DNA from: Rhodopseudomonas boonkerdii
GTDB taxonomy: Bacteria; Pseudomonadota; Alphaproteobacteria; Rhizobiales; Xanthobacteraceae
Assembly (NCBI RefSeq): GCF_021184025.1
Contig: NZ_CP036537.1
Coordinates: forward strand, 1,860,001 to 1,924,000
DNA: 64,000 nt
Reading direction: 5' to 3'
This document shows positions 9,873 through 19,538 of the stretch, in pieces. The position numbers and the translations under genes were made by a program. The stretch's first letter is position 1, and every line of letters starts with the position of its first letter. Below the pieces are notes generated by a model. That model did no database searches and was not told where the DNA came from. It saw only the letters and a list, made by a program, of their open reading frames with translations.

Positions 9873-10955
9873 ATGTTCTATTGGCTGATCGATTTCGCGG
9901 GCACCTTCCCGGTCTTCAATGTGTTCCGCTACATCACCTTCCGCACCGGCGGCGCGGTGGTGACCGGTGCATTGTTCGTGTTCCTGTTCGGGCCGTGGAT
10001 CATCGACAATCTGCGCCTGCGCCAGGGCAAGGGCCAGCCGATCCGCACCGATGGTCCGCAGACCCATCTGGTCAAGACCGGCACGCCCACCATGGGTGGC
10101 TTGATGATCCTGTCCGGCCTCGTGGTCTCGACGCTGCTCTGGGCCAATCCGCGCAATCCCTATGTCTGGATCGTACTGGCGGTGACGCTCGGCTTCGGCT
10201 TTGTCGGTTTTTATGATGACTATCTCAAAGTCACCAAACAGAGCCATAAAGGCTTTGCCGGTCGCACGCGTCTTCTGATTGAATTCATCATTGCCGGCGC
10301 CGCCTGTTATGCTTTCGTGCGCCTCGGCCGCGATCCGTTGTCGAGCTCGCTGGTGATTCCGTTTTTCAAGGATGTCATCGTCAAGTTCGGCTGGTTCTTC
10401 GTCCTCTTCGGCGCCTTCATTATCGTCGGCGCCGGCAATGCGGTGAACCTGACCGACGGCCTCGACGGCCTCGCCATCGTTCCGGTCATGATCGCCTCCG
10501 CGAGTTTCGGCCTGATCGCTTATCTCGCCGGCAATGCGGTCTTCTCCGATTATCTGCAGATCAACTATGTGGCGGGCACCGGCGAGTTAGCTGTTTTATG
10601 CGGCGCTGTGCTTGGTGCTGGTCTCGGCTTCCTCTGGTTCAATGCGCCACCGGCCTCGATCTTCATGGGCGACACGGGATCATTGGCGCTTGGCGGCATG
10701 CTCGGCTCCATCGCCGTCGCCGTGAAGCACGAGATCGTGCTGGCTGTCATCGGCGGCCTGTTCGTGCTCGAAGCCGTGTCGGTCATCGTACAGGTCACGT
10801 CCTTCAAGCTCACCGGCAAGCGCGTGTTCCGCATGGCGCCGATCCATCACCATTTCGAGCAGAAGGGTTGGACCGAGCCGCAGATCGTGATCCGCTTCTG
10901 GATTATCTCGGTGATGCTGGCGCTGGTCGGCCTCTCCACGCTGAAGCTGCGGTGA
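9873..10955 (+). CDS. mraY: Phospho-MurNAc-pentapeptide transferase MraY
   Basis: MraY transfers phospho-MurNAc-pentapeptide from UDP to undecaprenyl phosphate, making lipid I at the inner face of the membrane. The 360-residue protein has about ten membrane segments. Family motifs seen are the Asp pair in GFYDDYLK (about 113-120), the [14 protein letters not shown] loop (about 188-201), and the HHHFEQKGW histidine motif near residue 326. It sits between murF and murD with short gaps. Confidence 0.96.
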   Translation: MFYWLIDFAGTFPVFNVFRYITFRTGGAVVTGALFVFLFGPWIIDNLRLRQGKGQPIRTDGPQTHLVKTGTPTMGGLMILSGLVVSTLLWANPRNPYVWIVLAVTLGFGFVGFYDDYLKVTKQSHKGFAGRTRLLIEFIIAGAACYAFVRLGRDPLSSSLVIPFFKDVIVKFGWFFVLFGAFIIVGAGNAVNLTDGLDGLAIVPVMIASASFGLIAYLAGNAVFSDYLQINYVAGTGELAVLCGAVLGAGLGFLWFNAPPASIFMGDTGSLALGGMLGSIAVAVKHEIVLAVIGGLFVLEAVSVIVQVTSFKLTGKRVFRMAPIHHHFEQKGWTEPQIVIRFWIISVMLALVGLSTLKLR

Positions 10956-10959
10956 CGCC

Positions 10960-12357
10960 GTGACACCCGTCGCCACATTCGCCGGTAAGACCGTCGCCGT
11001 CTTCGGCCTCGGTGGCTCCGGTCTTGCCTCGTGCCATGCACTGAAGGCCGGCGGCGCCGAAGTCATCGCTTGCGATGACAGCGCCGACAGGATGGCGGAA
11101 GCCGCGCGCGCCGGCTTCATTACCGCCGATCTGCGCACCGTCTCATGGGCGGGTTTCGCCGCCCTCGTGCTCACCCCCGGCGTGCCGCTGACGCATCCGC
11201 AGCCGCACTGGACCGTGCTCGCCGCGCGAGCGGCAGGCGTGGAAGTGATCGGCGATGTCGAACTGTTCTGCCGCGAGCGCAAGGCCCACGCGCCGGACGC
11301 GCCTTTCATCGCCATCACCGGCACCAATGGCAAATCGACCACCACCGCCTTGATTGCGCATCTCGTGCGCGAGGCCGGCTTCGATACGCAGATGGGCGGC
11401 AATATCGGCACGGCGATCCTGTCGCTGGAGCCGCCGCGCAACGGCCGCGTGCATGTGATCGAGATGTCGTCCTATCAGATCGATCTCACGCCGTCGCTCG
11501 ATCCGACTGTCGGCATCCTGCTCAATGTCACGCCCGATCATATCGATCGTCATGGCACGCTTGAGCATTACGCCGCCGTCAAGGAACGCCTCGTCGCCGG
11601 TGTGCAGATGAATGGCACGGCTATTGTCGGCGTCGACGACAGCTGGTGCAGCAAGATCGCAGATCGTCTCGCCCAAGCGGGCAAGCGCGTGCTGCGCATC
11701 TCGGTCGAGCATCCGCTCGCCGATGGTCTGACGATCGATGGCAGCAGGATCGTCGAAAATGCCGGCGGCGCGCAGAGCGTTATTGTCGATCTTGCGAATA
11801 TCGGCTCGCTGCGCGGCCTGCACAACGCGCAGAACGCAGCCGCAGCCTCCGCCGCGGTGCGCGCGCTCGGCGTCAGTCTCGATGTGCTGCAGAAGGGCTT
11901 GCGCTCGTTCCCCGGCCTCGCGCATCGTATGGAGCAGGTCGGTTACCTCGGTACCACGCTGTTCGTGAACGACAGCAAGGGCACCAATGCCGATGCTGCA
12001 GCAAAGGCACTGTCGTCCTTCACCGACATCTTCTGGATCGCGGGGGGCAAGGCGAAGGAGGGCGGCATTGCCCCGCTCGCCGGGTTCTTCCCGGGTATCA
12101 GGAAGGCCTATCTGATCGGCGACGCCGCAAATGACTTTTCGCGCACGCTGGAAGGCAAGGTGCCTTACGAGATCAGCGTGACGCTCGATGTCGCGGTGGC
12201 CAATGCCGCACGCGATGCAGCGGAGGCCGGGCTTGCGGCTCCGGTCGTGCTGCTGTCGCCGGCCTGCGCGTCCTTCGACCAGTTCCGCAATTTCGAGATT
12301 CGCGGTGACCGGTTCCGGGAACTGGTGCTGGCGTTGGACGGGATCAAGAAGATCTGA
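10960..12357 (+). CDS. murD: UDP-MurNAc-L-alanine:D-glutamate ligase MurD
   Basis: MurD adds D-glutamate to UDP-MurNAc-L-Ala. The start is a GTG 4 bases after the mraY stop, giving 465 residues beginning with a Rossmann-like [13 protein letters not shown] segment. The P-loop [10 protein letters not shown] lies near 120-129, and the C-terminal [11 protein letters not shown] block (about 430-440) is typical of MurD. No ATG near the N-terminus fits better. Confidence 0.95.
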   Translation: MTPVATFAGKTVAVFGLGGSGLASCHALKAGGAEVIACDDSADRMAEAARAGFITADLRTVSWAGFAALVLTPGVPLTHPQPHWTVLAARAAGVEVIGDVELFCRERKAHAPDAPFIAITGTNGKSTTTALIAHLVREAGFDTQMGGNIGTAILSLEPPRNGRVHVIEMSSYQIDLTPSLDPTVGILLNVTPDHIDRHGTLEHYAAVKERLVAGVQMNGTAIVGVDDSWCSKIADRLAQAGKRVLRISVEHPLADGLTIDGSRIVENAGGAQSVIVDLANIGSLRGLHNAQNAAAASAAVRALGVSLDVLQKGLRSFPGLAHRMEQVGYLGTTLFVNDSKGTNADAAAKALSSFTDIFWIAGGKAKEGGIAPLAGFFPGIRKAYLIGDAANDFSRTLEGKVPYEISVTLDVAVANAARDAAEAGLAAPVVLLSPACASFDQFRNFEIRGDRFRELVLALDGIKKI

Positions 12358-12398
12358 TTTTTCACGATCTCTTAACCGTCTGGCAACCGTAATGCCGC

Positions 12399-12418
12399 AT
12401 CGATAAAAGCTTATCGAT
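12399..12418. promoter_or_regulatory. Perfect inverted repeat between murD and ftsW
   Basis: ATCGATAA and TTATCGAT form an 8-bp perfect inverted repeat around the loop AAGC, in the 76-base gap 15 bases before the ftsW ATG. It is AT-rich and lacks a following T-run, so an mRNA hairpin or protein-binding site near the ftsW start is likelier than a terminator. Function is not known. Confidence 0.35.
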
Positions 12419-12433
12419 CCGCAGGACGCGCCC

Positions 12434-13582
12434 ATGATTTTTCGCGAACAACGTACGCCGCTCAGCGAATGGTGGTGGACCGTGGACCGCTTGCTGCTGG
12501 CCGCAATCGTCGCGCTGATGCTGGCGGGTGTGATCCTGTCGTTGGCGGCGTCTCCGCCGGTGGCGACCCGCATCGGCCTCGAGCCGTTTCACTTCTTCAA
12601 TCGCCACATCCTGTTCCTGATCCCGTCGGTCATCGTGCTGATCGGGGTGTCCTTCATGTCGCCGCGGCAGATCCGTCGCTCCGCGCTGATCGTCTTCGCG
12701 CTGTCCGTCGTGTTGATCCTCGCAACGCTCGCCTTCGGCCCGGAAGTGAAGGGCGCAAAGCGCTGGATCACCATTCTTGGCATCAACATCCAGGCGTCGG
12801 AAGCGGCCAAGCCATCCTTCATCGTCATCGCAGCCTGGCTGTTCTCCGAATCTATCCGCAAGCCTGGCATGCCCGCCACGTCGATGGCCGTGGTCATGCT
12901 GATGATGCTCGTGTCTCTGCTCGTCCTGCAGCCCGATTTCGGGCAAACCATGCTAATCCTGATGGCCTGGGGTTCGCTGTTCTTCATCGCCGGCATGCGC
13001 ATGGTCTGGGTGGCCGGTCTCGCCGGTGCCGCTGCCGGCGGTCTGTTCCTCGCTTACTTCATGGTTCCGCACGTCGCCGGCCGTATCAAGCGCTTCATGG
13101 ATCCGGCCTCGGGTGACACCTTCCAGGTCGATACCGCGATGGAGGCCTTTTCCAATGGCGGCTGGTATGGCCTCGGCCCCGGTGAGGGCATCGCCAAGCG
13201 CAGCCTGCCGGACAGTCACACCGACTTCGTCTTCGCCGTCGGTGCGGAGGAGTTCGGCATCCTGCTGTGTCTGGCGTTGCTGGCGCTGTTCGCTTTCATC
13301 GTCATCCGCGCGCTGTCGCGCGCTTACGCCACCGAAGATCTGTTCTCGCGCTTCGCCGCATCCGGCCTCGCAATATTGTTCGGCGTGCAGGCGGCCATCA
13401 ACATGGCGGTTAATCTGCATCTCATCCCGGCCAAGGGTATGACGCTGCCTTTCATCTCCTATGGCGGCTCCTCCATGGTCTCGCTCGCTTATAGCGTCGG
13501 CATGCTGCTCGCGCTCACGCGCATGCGTCCGCGCACCGAAGTCGAAGCCATCGACGCGCATGTCGCGCGCACTTACGCATGA
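12434..13582 (+). CDS. ftsW: Septal peptidoglycan polymerase FtsW
   Basis: FtsW is the SEDS-family glycosyltransferase that polymerises lipid II at the septum together with FtsI. The 382-residue product has about ten membrane segments. The conserved large-loop sequences MDPASGDTFQV, WYGLGPGEG and LPDSHTDFVFAV occur at about 220-275, with the catalytic Asp equivalent within the SHTDF segment region, and LPFISYGGSS near the C-terminus. It overlaps murG by 4 bases. Confidence 0.95.
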   Translation: MIFREQRTPLSEWWWTVDRLLLAAIVALMLAGVILSLAASPPVATRIGLEPFHFFNRHILFLIPSVIVLIGVSFMSPRQIRRSALIVFALSVVLILATLAFGPEVKGAKRWITILGINIQASEAAKPSFIVIAAWLFSESIRKPGMPATSMAVVMLMMLVSLLVLQPDFGQTMLILMAWGSLFFIAGMRMVWVAGLAGAAAGGLFLAYFMVPHVAGRIKRFMDPASGDTFQVDTAMEAFSNGGWYGLGPGEGIAKRSLPDSHTDFVFAVGAEEFGILLCLALLALFAFIVIRALSRAYATEDLFSRFAASGLAILFGVQAAINMAVNLHLIPAKGMTLPFISYGGSSMVSLAYSVGMLLALTRMRPRTEVEAIDAHVARTYA

Positions 13583-14685
13583 TGAGCACTGCACCACTCA
13601 TCCTGCTTGCCGCAGGTGGCACCGGCGGCCATCTTTTTCCGGCGGAAGCGCTCGGCGTCGCACTGATGAAACGCGGCCTGCGCGTGCGTCTCGTCACCGA
13701 TGCGCGGGCCCTGAAATATAGTGGTCTGTTTTCGCGCGACATGATCGATGTGGTGCCAAGCGAGACCGTGCGGTCGCGCAATCCACTGTCGCTGGCGCGC
13801 ACCGGCGTGATGCTGGCCGCGGGCACGGTGATGGCGGTTAATCTGATGCTGCGTTTGCGGCCCGCCGCGGTGATTGGCTTCGGGGGGTACCCCACGCTGC
13901 CGCCGCTCTTTGCTGCGCGCATGTTCGGCATTCCGAGCGTCATTCACGATTCCAATGCGGTGATGGGCCGTGCCAATCGCCTCCTTTCCAATAAGGTCAA
14001 TGCGATCGCCACGTCGCTGCCCGGCGTGCTCGATCGCGTTCCTGAACTCGCGAAAAAGACGACGACCACCGGCACTCCCATGCGTCCCGCAATTCTCGCG
14101 GCGGCTGCCGTACCATATAGCGCGCCCGATCTAACCGCGCCGTTCCGTCTGCTCGTCGTTGGCGGTAGCCAGGGCGCGCGCATTATGGCGGACATCGTGC
14201 CGCCGGCCATCGAGAAGCTCGAACCGTCACTGTGGAGCCGCCTCATCCTCACGCAGCAAGTGCGCGACGAGGACATGCCGCGTGTTCGCGCGATCTACGA
14301 TCAGCTCAAGATCAAGACCGAACTCGCGCCGTTCTTTTCCGATCTTCCGGCGCGGCTCGCCTCCAGCCATCTCGTCATCTCGCGTTCGGGCGCCGGCACT
14401 GTCGCTGAACTCGGCGCCATCGGCCGCCCATCGATCCTGGTGCCGCTGCCCGGCGCGATCGATCAGGACCAGCACGCCAATGCCGGCGTGCTTGCCGATG
14501 CCGGCGGCGCCATCCGTATCCCGCAAAGCGAATTCACGCCGCTGCGTCTGGCGTCGGAAATCTCCGCGCTCGCCGGCGAGCCGGCCCGCCTCAACGAGAT
14601 GGCGCGCGATGCGCGAAAGGTGGGACGCCTGGATGCGGCTGACCGGCTTGCCGATCTGGTGGTGAAGGTCGCGAAGATTTCCTAG
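13579..14685 (+). CDS. murG: UDP-GlcNAc:lipid I GlcNAc transferase MurG
   Basis: MurG converts lipid I to lipid II at the cytoplasmic face. The 368-residue GT-B enzyme begins with the glycine loop GGTGGHLFPA (13-22) and carries IGFGGYP, VVGGSQGAR (about 193-201) and the acceptor/donor motif SRSGAGTVAEL (about 272-282), all family hallmarks. It overlaps ftsW by 4 bases. In the usual gene order murC follows directly; here an unrelated three-gene module intervenes. Confidence 0.96.
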   Translation: MMSTAPLILLAAGGTGGHLFPAEALGVALMKRGLRVRLVTDARALKYSGLFSRDMIDVVPSETVRSRNPLSLARTGVMLAAGTVMAVNLMLRLRPAAVIGFGGYPTLPPLFAARMFGIPSVIHDSNAVMGRANRLLSNKVNAIATSLPGVLDRVPELAKKTTTTGTPMRPAILAAAAVPYSAPDLTAPFRLLVVGGSQGARIMADIVPPAIEKLEPSLWSRLILTQQVRDEDMPRVRAIYDQLKIKTELAPFFSDLPARLASSHLVISRSGAGTVAELGAIGRPSILVPLPGAIDQDQHANAGVLADAGGAIRIPQSEFTPLRLASEISALAGEPARLNEMARDARKVGRLDAADRLADLVVKVAKIS

Positions 14686-14694
14686 TCGACAACA

Positions 14695-14715
14695 CGTCAT
14701 TCCGGCACGCCGGAA
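14695..14715. repeat. Short REP-like hairpin after murG
   Basis: CGTCATTCCGG followed by CACG and CCGGAA forms a 6-bp hairpin (14700-14705 with 14710-14715) ten bases after the murG stop. The leading CGTCATTCCGG matches the first 11 bases of the repeats that bracket the GIY-YIG gene near 31.2 kb. It may be a remnant of the same repeat family, a murG terminator, or both. Confidence 0.45.
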
Positions 14716-14758
14716 CGGCCGCAGTCTGCTACATCTGCTGCTTTGGCGTGGAGCGGCA

Positions 14759-15805
14759 ATGGTGAGTGACCGATTGACGAATCTTCCAGAGGCGCAGCGC
14801 GAGGCTGTTCGCGCGGCCATGACCGCAGCCTTCGGTTCTGTCCCCATCGATACCGTCAGTCCTGTTCCCGGCGGCGTCTCTGGAGCGTTCGTCTACCGCA
14901 TCGGCGCTGGCGGCCGACGCTATGTGGTGCGGATGGAAGGCGCTGTCAGCCCGCTCCGCAATCCATATCAGTATGGTTCGATGCGCATCGCTGCCGAGGC
15001 GGGGATCGCACCGCGGGTGCATTATGTCGACGAGGTTGCCGGCGTGGCGGTGATGGATTTCATCGCTGACAAGCCCCTGGAGCTTTATCCGGGCGGTCCT
15101 AGCGCATTGGTGCGAGCGCTTGGCCAGATGTTGCAACGTCTGCAGGCGACGCCGAGATTCGGACGTTTCCTCGACTATCCGGACGTCGTCTCCCGGTTGT
15201 GGAGGCATGTCTGCTCCAAGGAATTGTTCGCGCCGGGGGTGCTCGACGCTCACAATCGTCGCTTGGTAGATCTCGAGAGCCGATATGTCTGGAATCCCGA
15301 TCATTCGGTATCCAGTCACAACGATATCCTGCCGCGCAATCTGCTGTTCGACGGCAAGCGTCTCTGGCTGATCGACTGGGAGTCGGCCTACTGCAACGAT
15401 CCCGTCGTCGATATGGCTACGATGCTCGATAACTTTGCGCCAACAGATGAACTCGAAGATGAACTGCTGCGGGCCTGGCTCGGGCATCCGCCGGATGATG
15501 TCCTGCGTGATCGCCTCGCGATCATCCGCGCGCTGTCTCGTCTGTTCTACGCAGGCGTCCAGTTCAGCGCTGTTGCGGCCGGGCCGTTGCGGGTGCCAGA
15601 TACGAATCTCGCGGCTCCAACGCTTGCAGAGCTTCGGCAGGCGTTGCGCGATGGAAAGTTGGCGCCCGATGCCTTGGAGACAAGGCTTGTTTTGGGAAAG
15701 ATGTATCTCGCTGCATTCTTCACCGACGAGAGGCCGCCGGGATTGCCGCCGCCGATCAGCGCCTTCCGGTTGGCATGTGTGCCCACAGCGCCGACAATTT
15801 CGTGA
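14759..15805 (+). CDS. APH/choline-kinase-like phosphotransferase
   Basis: This 348-residue protein belongs to the aminoglycoside phosphotransferase (APH) superfamily. It shows a glycine-rich N-lobe loop (PVPGGVSGAFVYRI), a catalytic loop SSHNDILPRNLLF (about 182-194, with HND and Asn as in Brenner's motif) and a metal-binding segment LWLIDWESAY (about 202-211). The family phosphorylates small hydroxylated substrates such as choline, sugars or antibiotics, so the substrate cannot be named. It interrupts the dcw cluster between murG and murC. It is convergent with the LysR gene six bases downstream. A GGAG lies just upstream of the ATG. Confidence 0.75.
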   Translation: MVSDRLTNLPEAQREAVRAAMTAAFGSVPIDTVSPVPGGVSGAFVYRIGAGGRRYVVRMEGAVSPLRNPYQYGSMRIAAEAGIAPRVHYVDEVAGVAVMDFIADKPLELYPGGPSALVRALGQMLQRLQATPRFGRFLDYPDVVSRLWRHVCSKELFAPGVLDAHNRRLVDLESRYVWNPDHSVSSHNDILPRNLLFDGKRLWLIDWESAYCNDPVVDMATMLDNFAPTDELEDELLRAWLGHPPDDVLRDRLAIIRALSRLFYAGVQFSAVAAGPLRVPDTNLAAPTLAELRQALRDGKLAPDALETRLVLGKMYLAAFFTDERPPGLPPPISAFRLACVPTAPTIS

Positions 15806-15811
15806 CATGGC

Positions 15812-16717
15812 TCACAATCTCACATTCTCCGCCATGTAGTCGAGAAACGCTCGCACCCGCGCCGGCAGCTGTCCGCCATGGCCGACGAACACGGCATGTA
15901 TCGGTTCGATGTCGCCGGGGTTGAGATCGTCGAGCACCGGTACGAGACGGCCTGCGGCGATATCCGACTCCACATGAAAGCGCGCCAGCCGCGCGAGGCC
16001 CATACCAGCCAGTGCGATCTGATGCATCGCTTCGCCATCGCTGACGAGGGCATTGCCTGACGGCATCACAGTGACGATTTCGCCGCCGCGCAATTTGAAG
16101 GGCCAGCCGTCCTTCCATTTGGCAAAGCTGAAATCGAGCAGATTATGCCGCGCCAGATCATCCGGCATTGTGGGCATGCCGTATTCCGCGAGATAGGCGG
16201 GTGAGGCGACGATGACCATCCGGCTCTCGCCAAGCTTGCGCGCGAGCAAACGTGACGCGCGCATCAAGCCGACCCGGATTGCGACGTCGGCGCGTTGCTC
16301 CAGCAGGTCGACGACAAGATCGGTCAACGTCACATCGACCTTGATGTCCGGATAGAGCCTGGCGAACCCCGGCAGCAAAGGCAGCAGGTGATGCAGCCCG
16401 AACGGCACGCTCGTATTGACGCGCAACAATCCGCTTGGCGTCGCGCCAACAGCGGCTTCGCGCTCGGCGGCGGCGATTTCGTCGAGGATGCGAACGGCGT
16501 GCTCGTAGAAGACGGTGCCTTCCGGTGTCAGCTGCAATTTTCGCGTCGAGCGGTTGATCAGCCGCACGCCGAGTCGTGCCTCCAGCCGCGCAACCAGCTT
16601 GCTCACGGCGGAGGGGGTCATCTGGAAGGCGCGGGCGGCCATGGAGAGCCCGCCGAGTTCGACGACCCGTGTGAACACCTCCATTTCGCCGGAGCGGTTG
16701 ATATCGAGGCGCGACAT
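15812..16717 (-). CDS. LysR-family transcriptional regulator
   Basis: This 301-residue protein has an N-terminal winged helix-turn-helix (about 10-68; SMAARAFQMTPSAVSKLVAR recognition region) and a C-terminal substrate-binding domain (about 95-295), the standard LysR layout. It is divergent from the MFS exporter gene across a 100-base gap with a T-N11-A palindrome, so it very probably regulates that exporter and itself. The effector is unknown. It belongs to the module that separates murG from murC. Confidence 0.9.
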   Translation of the reverse strand: MSRLDINRSGEMEVFTRVVELGGLSMAARAFQMTPSAVSKLVARLEARLGVRLINRSTRKLQLTPEGTVFYEHAVRILDEIAAAEREAAVGATPSGLLRVNTSVPFGLHHLLPLLPGFARLYPDIKVDVTLTDLVVDLLEQRADVAIRVGLMRASRLLARKLGESRMVIVASPAYLAEYGMPTMPDDLARHNLLDFSFAKWKDGWPFKLRGGEIVTVMPSGNALVSDGEAMHQIALAGMGLARLARFHVESDIAAGRLVPVLDDLNPGDIEPIHAVFVGHGGQLPARVRAFLDYMAENVRL

Positions 16718-16718
16718 C

Positions 16719-16733
16719 GTGAATTCAGTTCAC
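16719..16733. promoter_or_regulatory. Likely LysR operator (T-N11-A palindrome)
   Basis: GTGAA-TTCAG-TTCAC is a perfect 5-bp inverted repeat with a 5-base spacer, and it contains the classic LysR T-N11-A (TGAATTCAGTTCA). It starts two bases upstream of the lysR start codon. A second palindrome, GACCGGTC (16772-16779), lies between it and the MFS start and could be an activation half-site or a promoter element. Confidence 0.5.
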
Positions 16734-16817
16734 AAATCTTTTTCCTGATGGATGTCTATCTCATCTATACCGACCGGTCCATATCCTTGGCATCGAACCC
16801 CGCATACGGACCTTGCC

Positions 16818-17990
16818 ATGCCCCTTGCACTCTATGCGCTCACCGCCGGCGCCTTTGGAATCGGCGTCACCGAATTCGTCATTATGGGGCTTCTGATCGA
16901 GGTCGGCCGCGATCTCGGCGTCTCCATTCCAGCTGCCGGCCTGCTGATCTCCGGTTACGCGCTCGGTGTGGTGGTCGGTGCGCCGATCATGACCGTCGCC
17001 ACGGCGCGCTGGCCGCGCAAGACGGTGCTGTTGGTGCTGATGGGTATCTTTACCATCGGTAATCTCGCTTGCGCCGTTGCACCCGATTACTGGAGCCTGA
17101 TGGCTGCCCGCGTGCTGACGGCGTTTGCCCATGGCACGTTCTTCGGTGTTGGCTCCGTCGTCGCCACCACACTGGTGCCGGCTAACAAGAAAGCATCGGC
17201 CATAGCGGTGATGTTCACCGGCCTCACCGTTGCAAACATTCTCGGCGTGCCGTTCGGCACCTGGCTCGGCCAGCATTTCGGCTGGCGGGCGACATTCTAT
17301 GCGGTGACGCTGGTCGGCATGCTCGCTCTCGCGATCATCGCGGCCTTCGTGCCGAAAGATAGCGAAAAGCCCGCGCCGTCGAACCTGAGGAAGGATCTTG
17401 CGGTGCTGGCGCGGCCGCAGGTGCTGATGGGGCTACTGACCACGGTCCTGAGCTGGGTTGGTGTGTTTGCCGTCTTCACTTACATTGCGCCGATCCTGAC
17501 GCGGCTCGCCGGCTTTTCGGATACGGCGGTGTCACCGATCCTGCTCGTCTTTGGCGGTGGTCTGGTGATAGGCAATCTGGTCGGCGGTCGCTTTGCCGAT
17601 CGCTGGTTGCTCCCAACGGTGCTCGGCAGTCTGCTCGCGCTGACCGTGGTGCTCGCGCTGATGAGTATCGCTGTCTACAATCAGATCGCCATTGTGATCT
17701 TCGTCGCTTTGCTTGGTGCTGTCGGCTTCGCCACCGTGCCGCCGCTGCAGATGTGGGTTCTGGACAAGGCGCATGGTGCCGGCCAGAGCCTGGCGTCGAG
17801 CTTCAACATCGCCGCCTTCAATCTCGGCAATGCGATCGGCGCCTGGCTTGGTGGCGCGGTGATCGATCATGGCGGGCTCGCCGCCGTGCCGTGGGTTGCC
17901 GCCCTGGTGCCGCTGGCGGCCCTCGGTGTGGCGCTCACCGCAATCCGGCTTGATCGTGCGCCGGCGTCGGTTCCGGCAGCTGCTGAGTAG
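16818..17990 (+). CDS. MFS transporter (AraJ/YdhP-like drug/sugar efflux type)
   Basis: This major facilitator has about 390 residues and twelve predicted membrane segments. The N-terminal [19 protein letters not shown] and the motif-A-like loop after the second helix ([13 protein letters not shown]) fit the DHA1 AraJ/YdhP/Cml group of exporters. The start was set at ATG 16818 ([11 protein letters not shown]), because the longer frame from 16752 would run through the divergent promoter and encode a poor N-terminus. It is probably under control of the divergent LysR. Its end abuts a hairpin and a dispersed repeat. Confidence 0.85.
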   Translation: MPLALYALTAGAFGIGVTEFVIMGLLIEVGRDLGVSIPAAGLLISGYALGVVVGAPIMTVATARWPRKTVLLVLMGIFTIGNLACAVAPDYWSLMAARVLTAFAHGTFFGVGSVVATTLVPANKKASAIAVMFTGLTVANILGVPFGTWLGQHFGWRATFYAVTLVGMLALAIIAAFVPKDSEKPAPSNLRKDLAVLARPQVLMGLLTTVLSWVGVFAVFTYIAPILTRLAGFSDTAVSPILLVFGGGLVIGNLVGGRFADRWLLPTVLGSLLALTVVLALMSIAVYNQIAIVIFVALLGAVGFATVPPLQMWVLDKAHGAGQSLASSFNIAAFNLGNAIGAWLGGAVIDHGGLAAVPWVAALVPLAALGVALTAIRLDRAPASVPAAAE

Positions 17991-18111
17991 GGCGATTCGG
18001 CGGGATTCGCCGAAGCCGCCAATCAAATATCCGTCTTTTTCGTCATGGCCGGGCTTGTCCCGGCCATCCACGTCTGTTTGAAGGAGTCAGGTGCCCGACG
18101 CTGCGTCGGGC
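17991..18111. repeat. Hairpin plus dispersed palindromic repeat before murC
   Basis: Three stem-loops lie in a row. TTCGGCG/CGCCGAA (17996-18014) may end the MFS transcript. ATGGCCGGG/CCCGGCCAT (18045-18067) lies within a CGTCATGGCCGGG element of the type scattered in Bradyrhizobium-like genomes. GCCCGACG-CTG-CGTCGGGC (18093-18111) completes the set. The stretch marks the right edge of the APH-LysR-MFS module. murC begins 20 bases later, so its promoter or read-through must cross it. Confidence 0.6.
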
Positions 18112-18130
18112 GTGGCGAGAGACGAGACCC

Positions 18131-19534
18131 ATGAGACTGCCGCGCGAGATCGGACCCATTCATTTTGTCGGTATCGGTGGCATCGGCATGAGCGGTATCG
18201 CCGAGGTGCTGTGCAATCTTGGTTATACCGTGCAGGGATCGGACGCTTCCGAGAACGCCAACGTCAATCGTCTGCGCGAAAAGGGCATCACGATTCAGGT
18301 CGGCCACAGGGCGGAGAATGTCGCCGGCGCCGACGTGCTGGTGGTTTCCACGGCCATCAAGCGCGACAATCCGGAGCTGATGGCCGCGCGCGCGCAGCGC
18401 ATCCCGGTGGTTCGCCGCGCCGAGATGCTGGCCGAACTGATGCGCCTCAAGAGCTGCGTCGCCATCGCCGGTACCCACGGCAAGACCACCACGACCTCCA
18501 TGGTCGCGGCGTTGCTCGATGCCGGCGAACTCGATCCCACCGTCATCAATGGCGGCATCATCAACGCCTATGGCACCAATGCACGCCTCGGCGCTGGCGA
18601 GTGGATGGTGGTCGAAGCGGACGAGAGCGATGGCACCTTCCTCAAGCTGCCCACCGATGTCGCCATCGTCACCAATGTCGATCCCGAACATCTCGATCAC
18701 TTCAAGACGTTCGACAACGTACAGGATGCGTTCCGCAATTTCGTCGAGAACGTGCCGTTCTACGGTTTCGCCGTCATGTGCATCGACCATCCTGTCGTGC
18801 AGACCATTGTCGGCAAGATCGAGGATCGCCGCATCATCACTTACGGACAGAATCCGCAGGCCGATGCACGTCTCGTGGATCTCAAGCCGGCCAATGGCGG
18901 TTCGAGCTTCAAGGTCGCGTTCCGCGATCGCAAGGCCGGCACCACGCATGAAATCGACAACCTGCTGCTGCCGATGCCCGGTCGCCACAATGCGCTCAAT
19001 GCGACCGCGGCGATTGCCGTCGCGCATGAGCTCGGCATTTCCGATGCGCAGATTCGCAAGGCGATCTCGTCTTTCGGCGGTGTGAAGCGCCGCTTTACCA
19101 AGACCGGCGAGTGGAACGGCGTCACGATCATCGATGACTATGGTCACCATCCCGTCGAGATCGCCGCTGTGCTGCGTGCTGCGCGGGAGAGCACGTCCGG
19201 CAAGGTGATCGCCGTGGTGCAGCCGCATCGCTATACGCGCCTGCAATCGCTGTTCGAGGAATTCTGCACCTGCTTCAACGATGCCGATACGGTGATCGTC
19301 GCCGAAGTCTATGCCGCGGGCGAAACGCCGATCCCTGGCATCGATCGCGACAACTATGTCCTGGGCCTGCGTGCCCACGGTCATCGCGAAGTCATTCCGC
19401 TCGCGGAGTCGGCGGCACTTGCCGGGCTCGTTGCCGGTGTGGCGAAAAGCGGCGACACCGTCGTCTGCCTCGGCGCCGGTAATATCACCCAATGGGCCTA
19501 TGCACTGCCGGGTGAATTGAAGGCACTCGGATAA
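18131..19534 (+). CDS. murC: UDP-MurNAc:L-alanine ligase MurC
   Basis: MurC adds L-alanine to UDP-MurNAc, the first of the amino-acid ligations. The 467-residue product starts [22 protein letters not shown] with the glycine loop at 14-22. It has the P-loop GTHGKTTTT near 113-121 (His is the usual MurC residue) and EADESDGTF, and ends with [11 protein letters not shown]. Because the upstream module carries its own regulator and a palindromic repeat, murC may have its own promoter here rather than read-through from murG. Confidence 0.96.
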   Translation: MRLPREIGPIHFVGIGGIGMSGIAEVLCNLGYTVQGSDASENANVNRLREKGITIQVGHRAENVAGADVLVVSTAIKRDNPELMAARAQRIPVVRRAEMLAELMRLKSCVAIAGTHGKTTTTSMVAALLDAGELDPTVINGGIINAYGTNARLGAGEWMVVEADESDGTFLKLPTDVAIVTNVDPEHLDHFKTFDNVQDAFRNFVENVPFYGFAVMCIDHPVVQTIVGKIEDRRIITYGQNPQADARLVDLKPANGGSSFKVAFRDRKAGTTHEIDNLLLPMPGRHNALNATAAIAVAHELGISDAQIRKAISSFGGVKRRFTKTGEWNGVTIIDDYGHHPVEIAAVLRAARESTSGKVIAVVQPHRYTRLQSLFEEFCTCFNDADTVIVAEVYAAGETPIPGIDRDNYVLGLRAHGHREVIPLAESAALAGLVAGVAKSGDTVVCLGAGNITQWAYALPGELKALG

Positions 19535-19538
19535 GATC

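Noticed and set aside
11143..12573. 476-residue minus-strand frame opposite murD
   Set aside because: It is antisense to an intact MurD and crosses the murD-ftsW gap without any recognisable domain.
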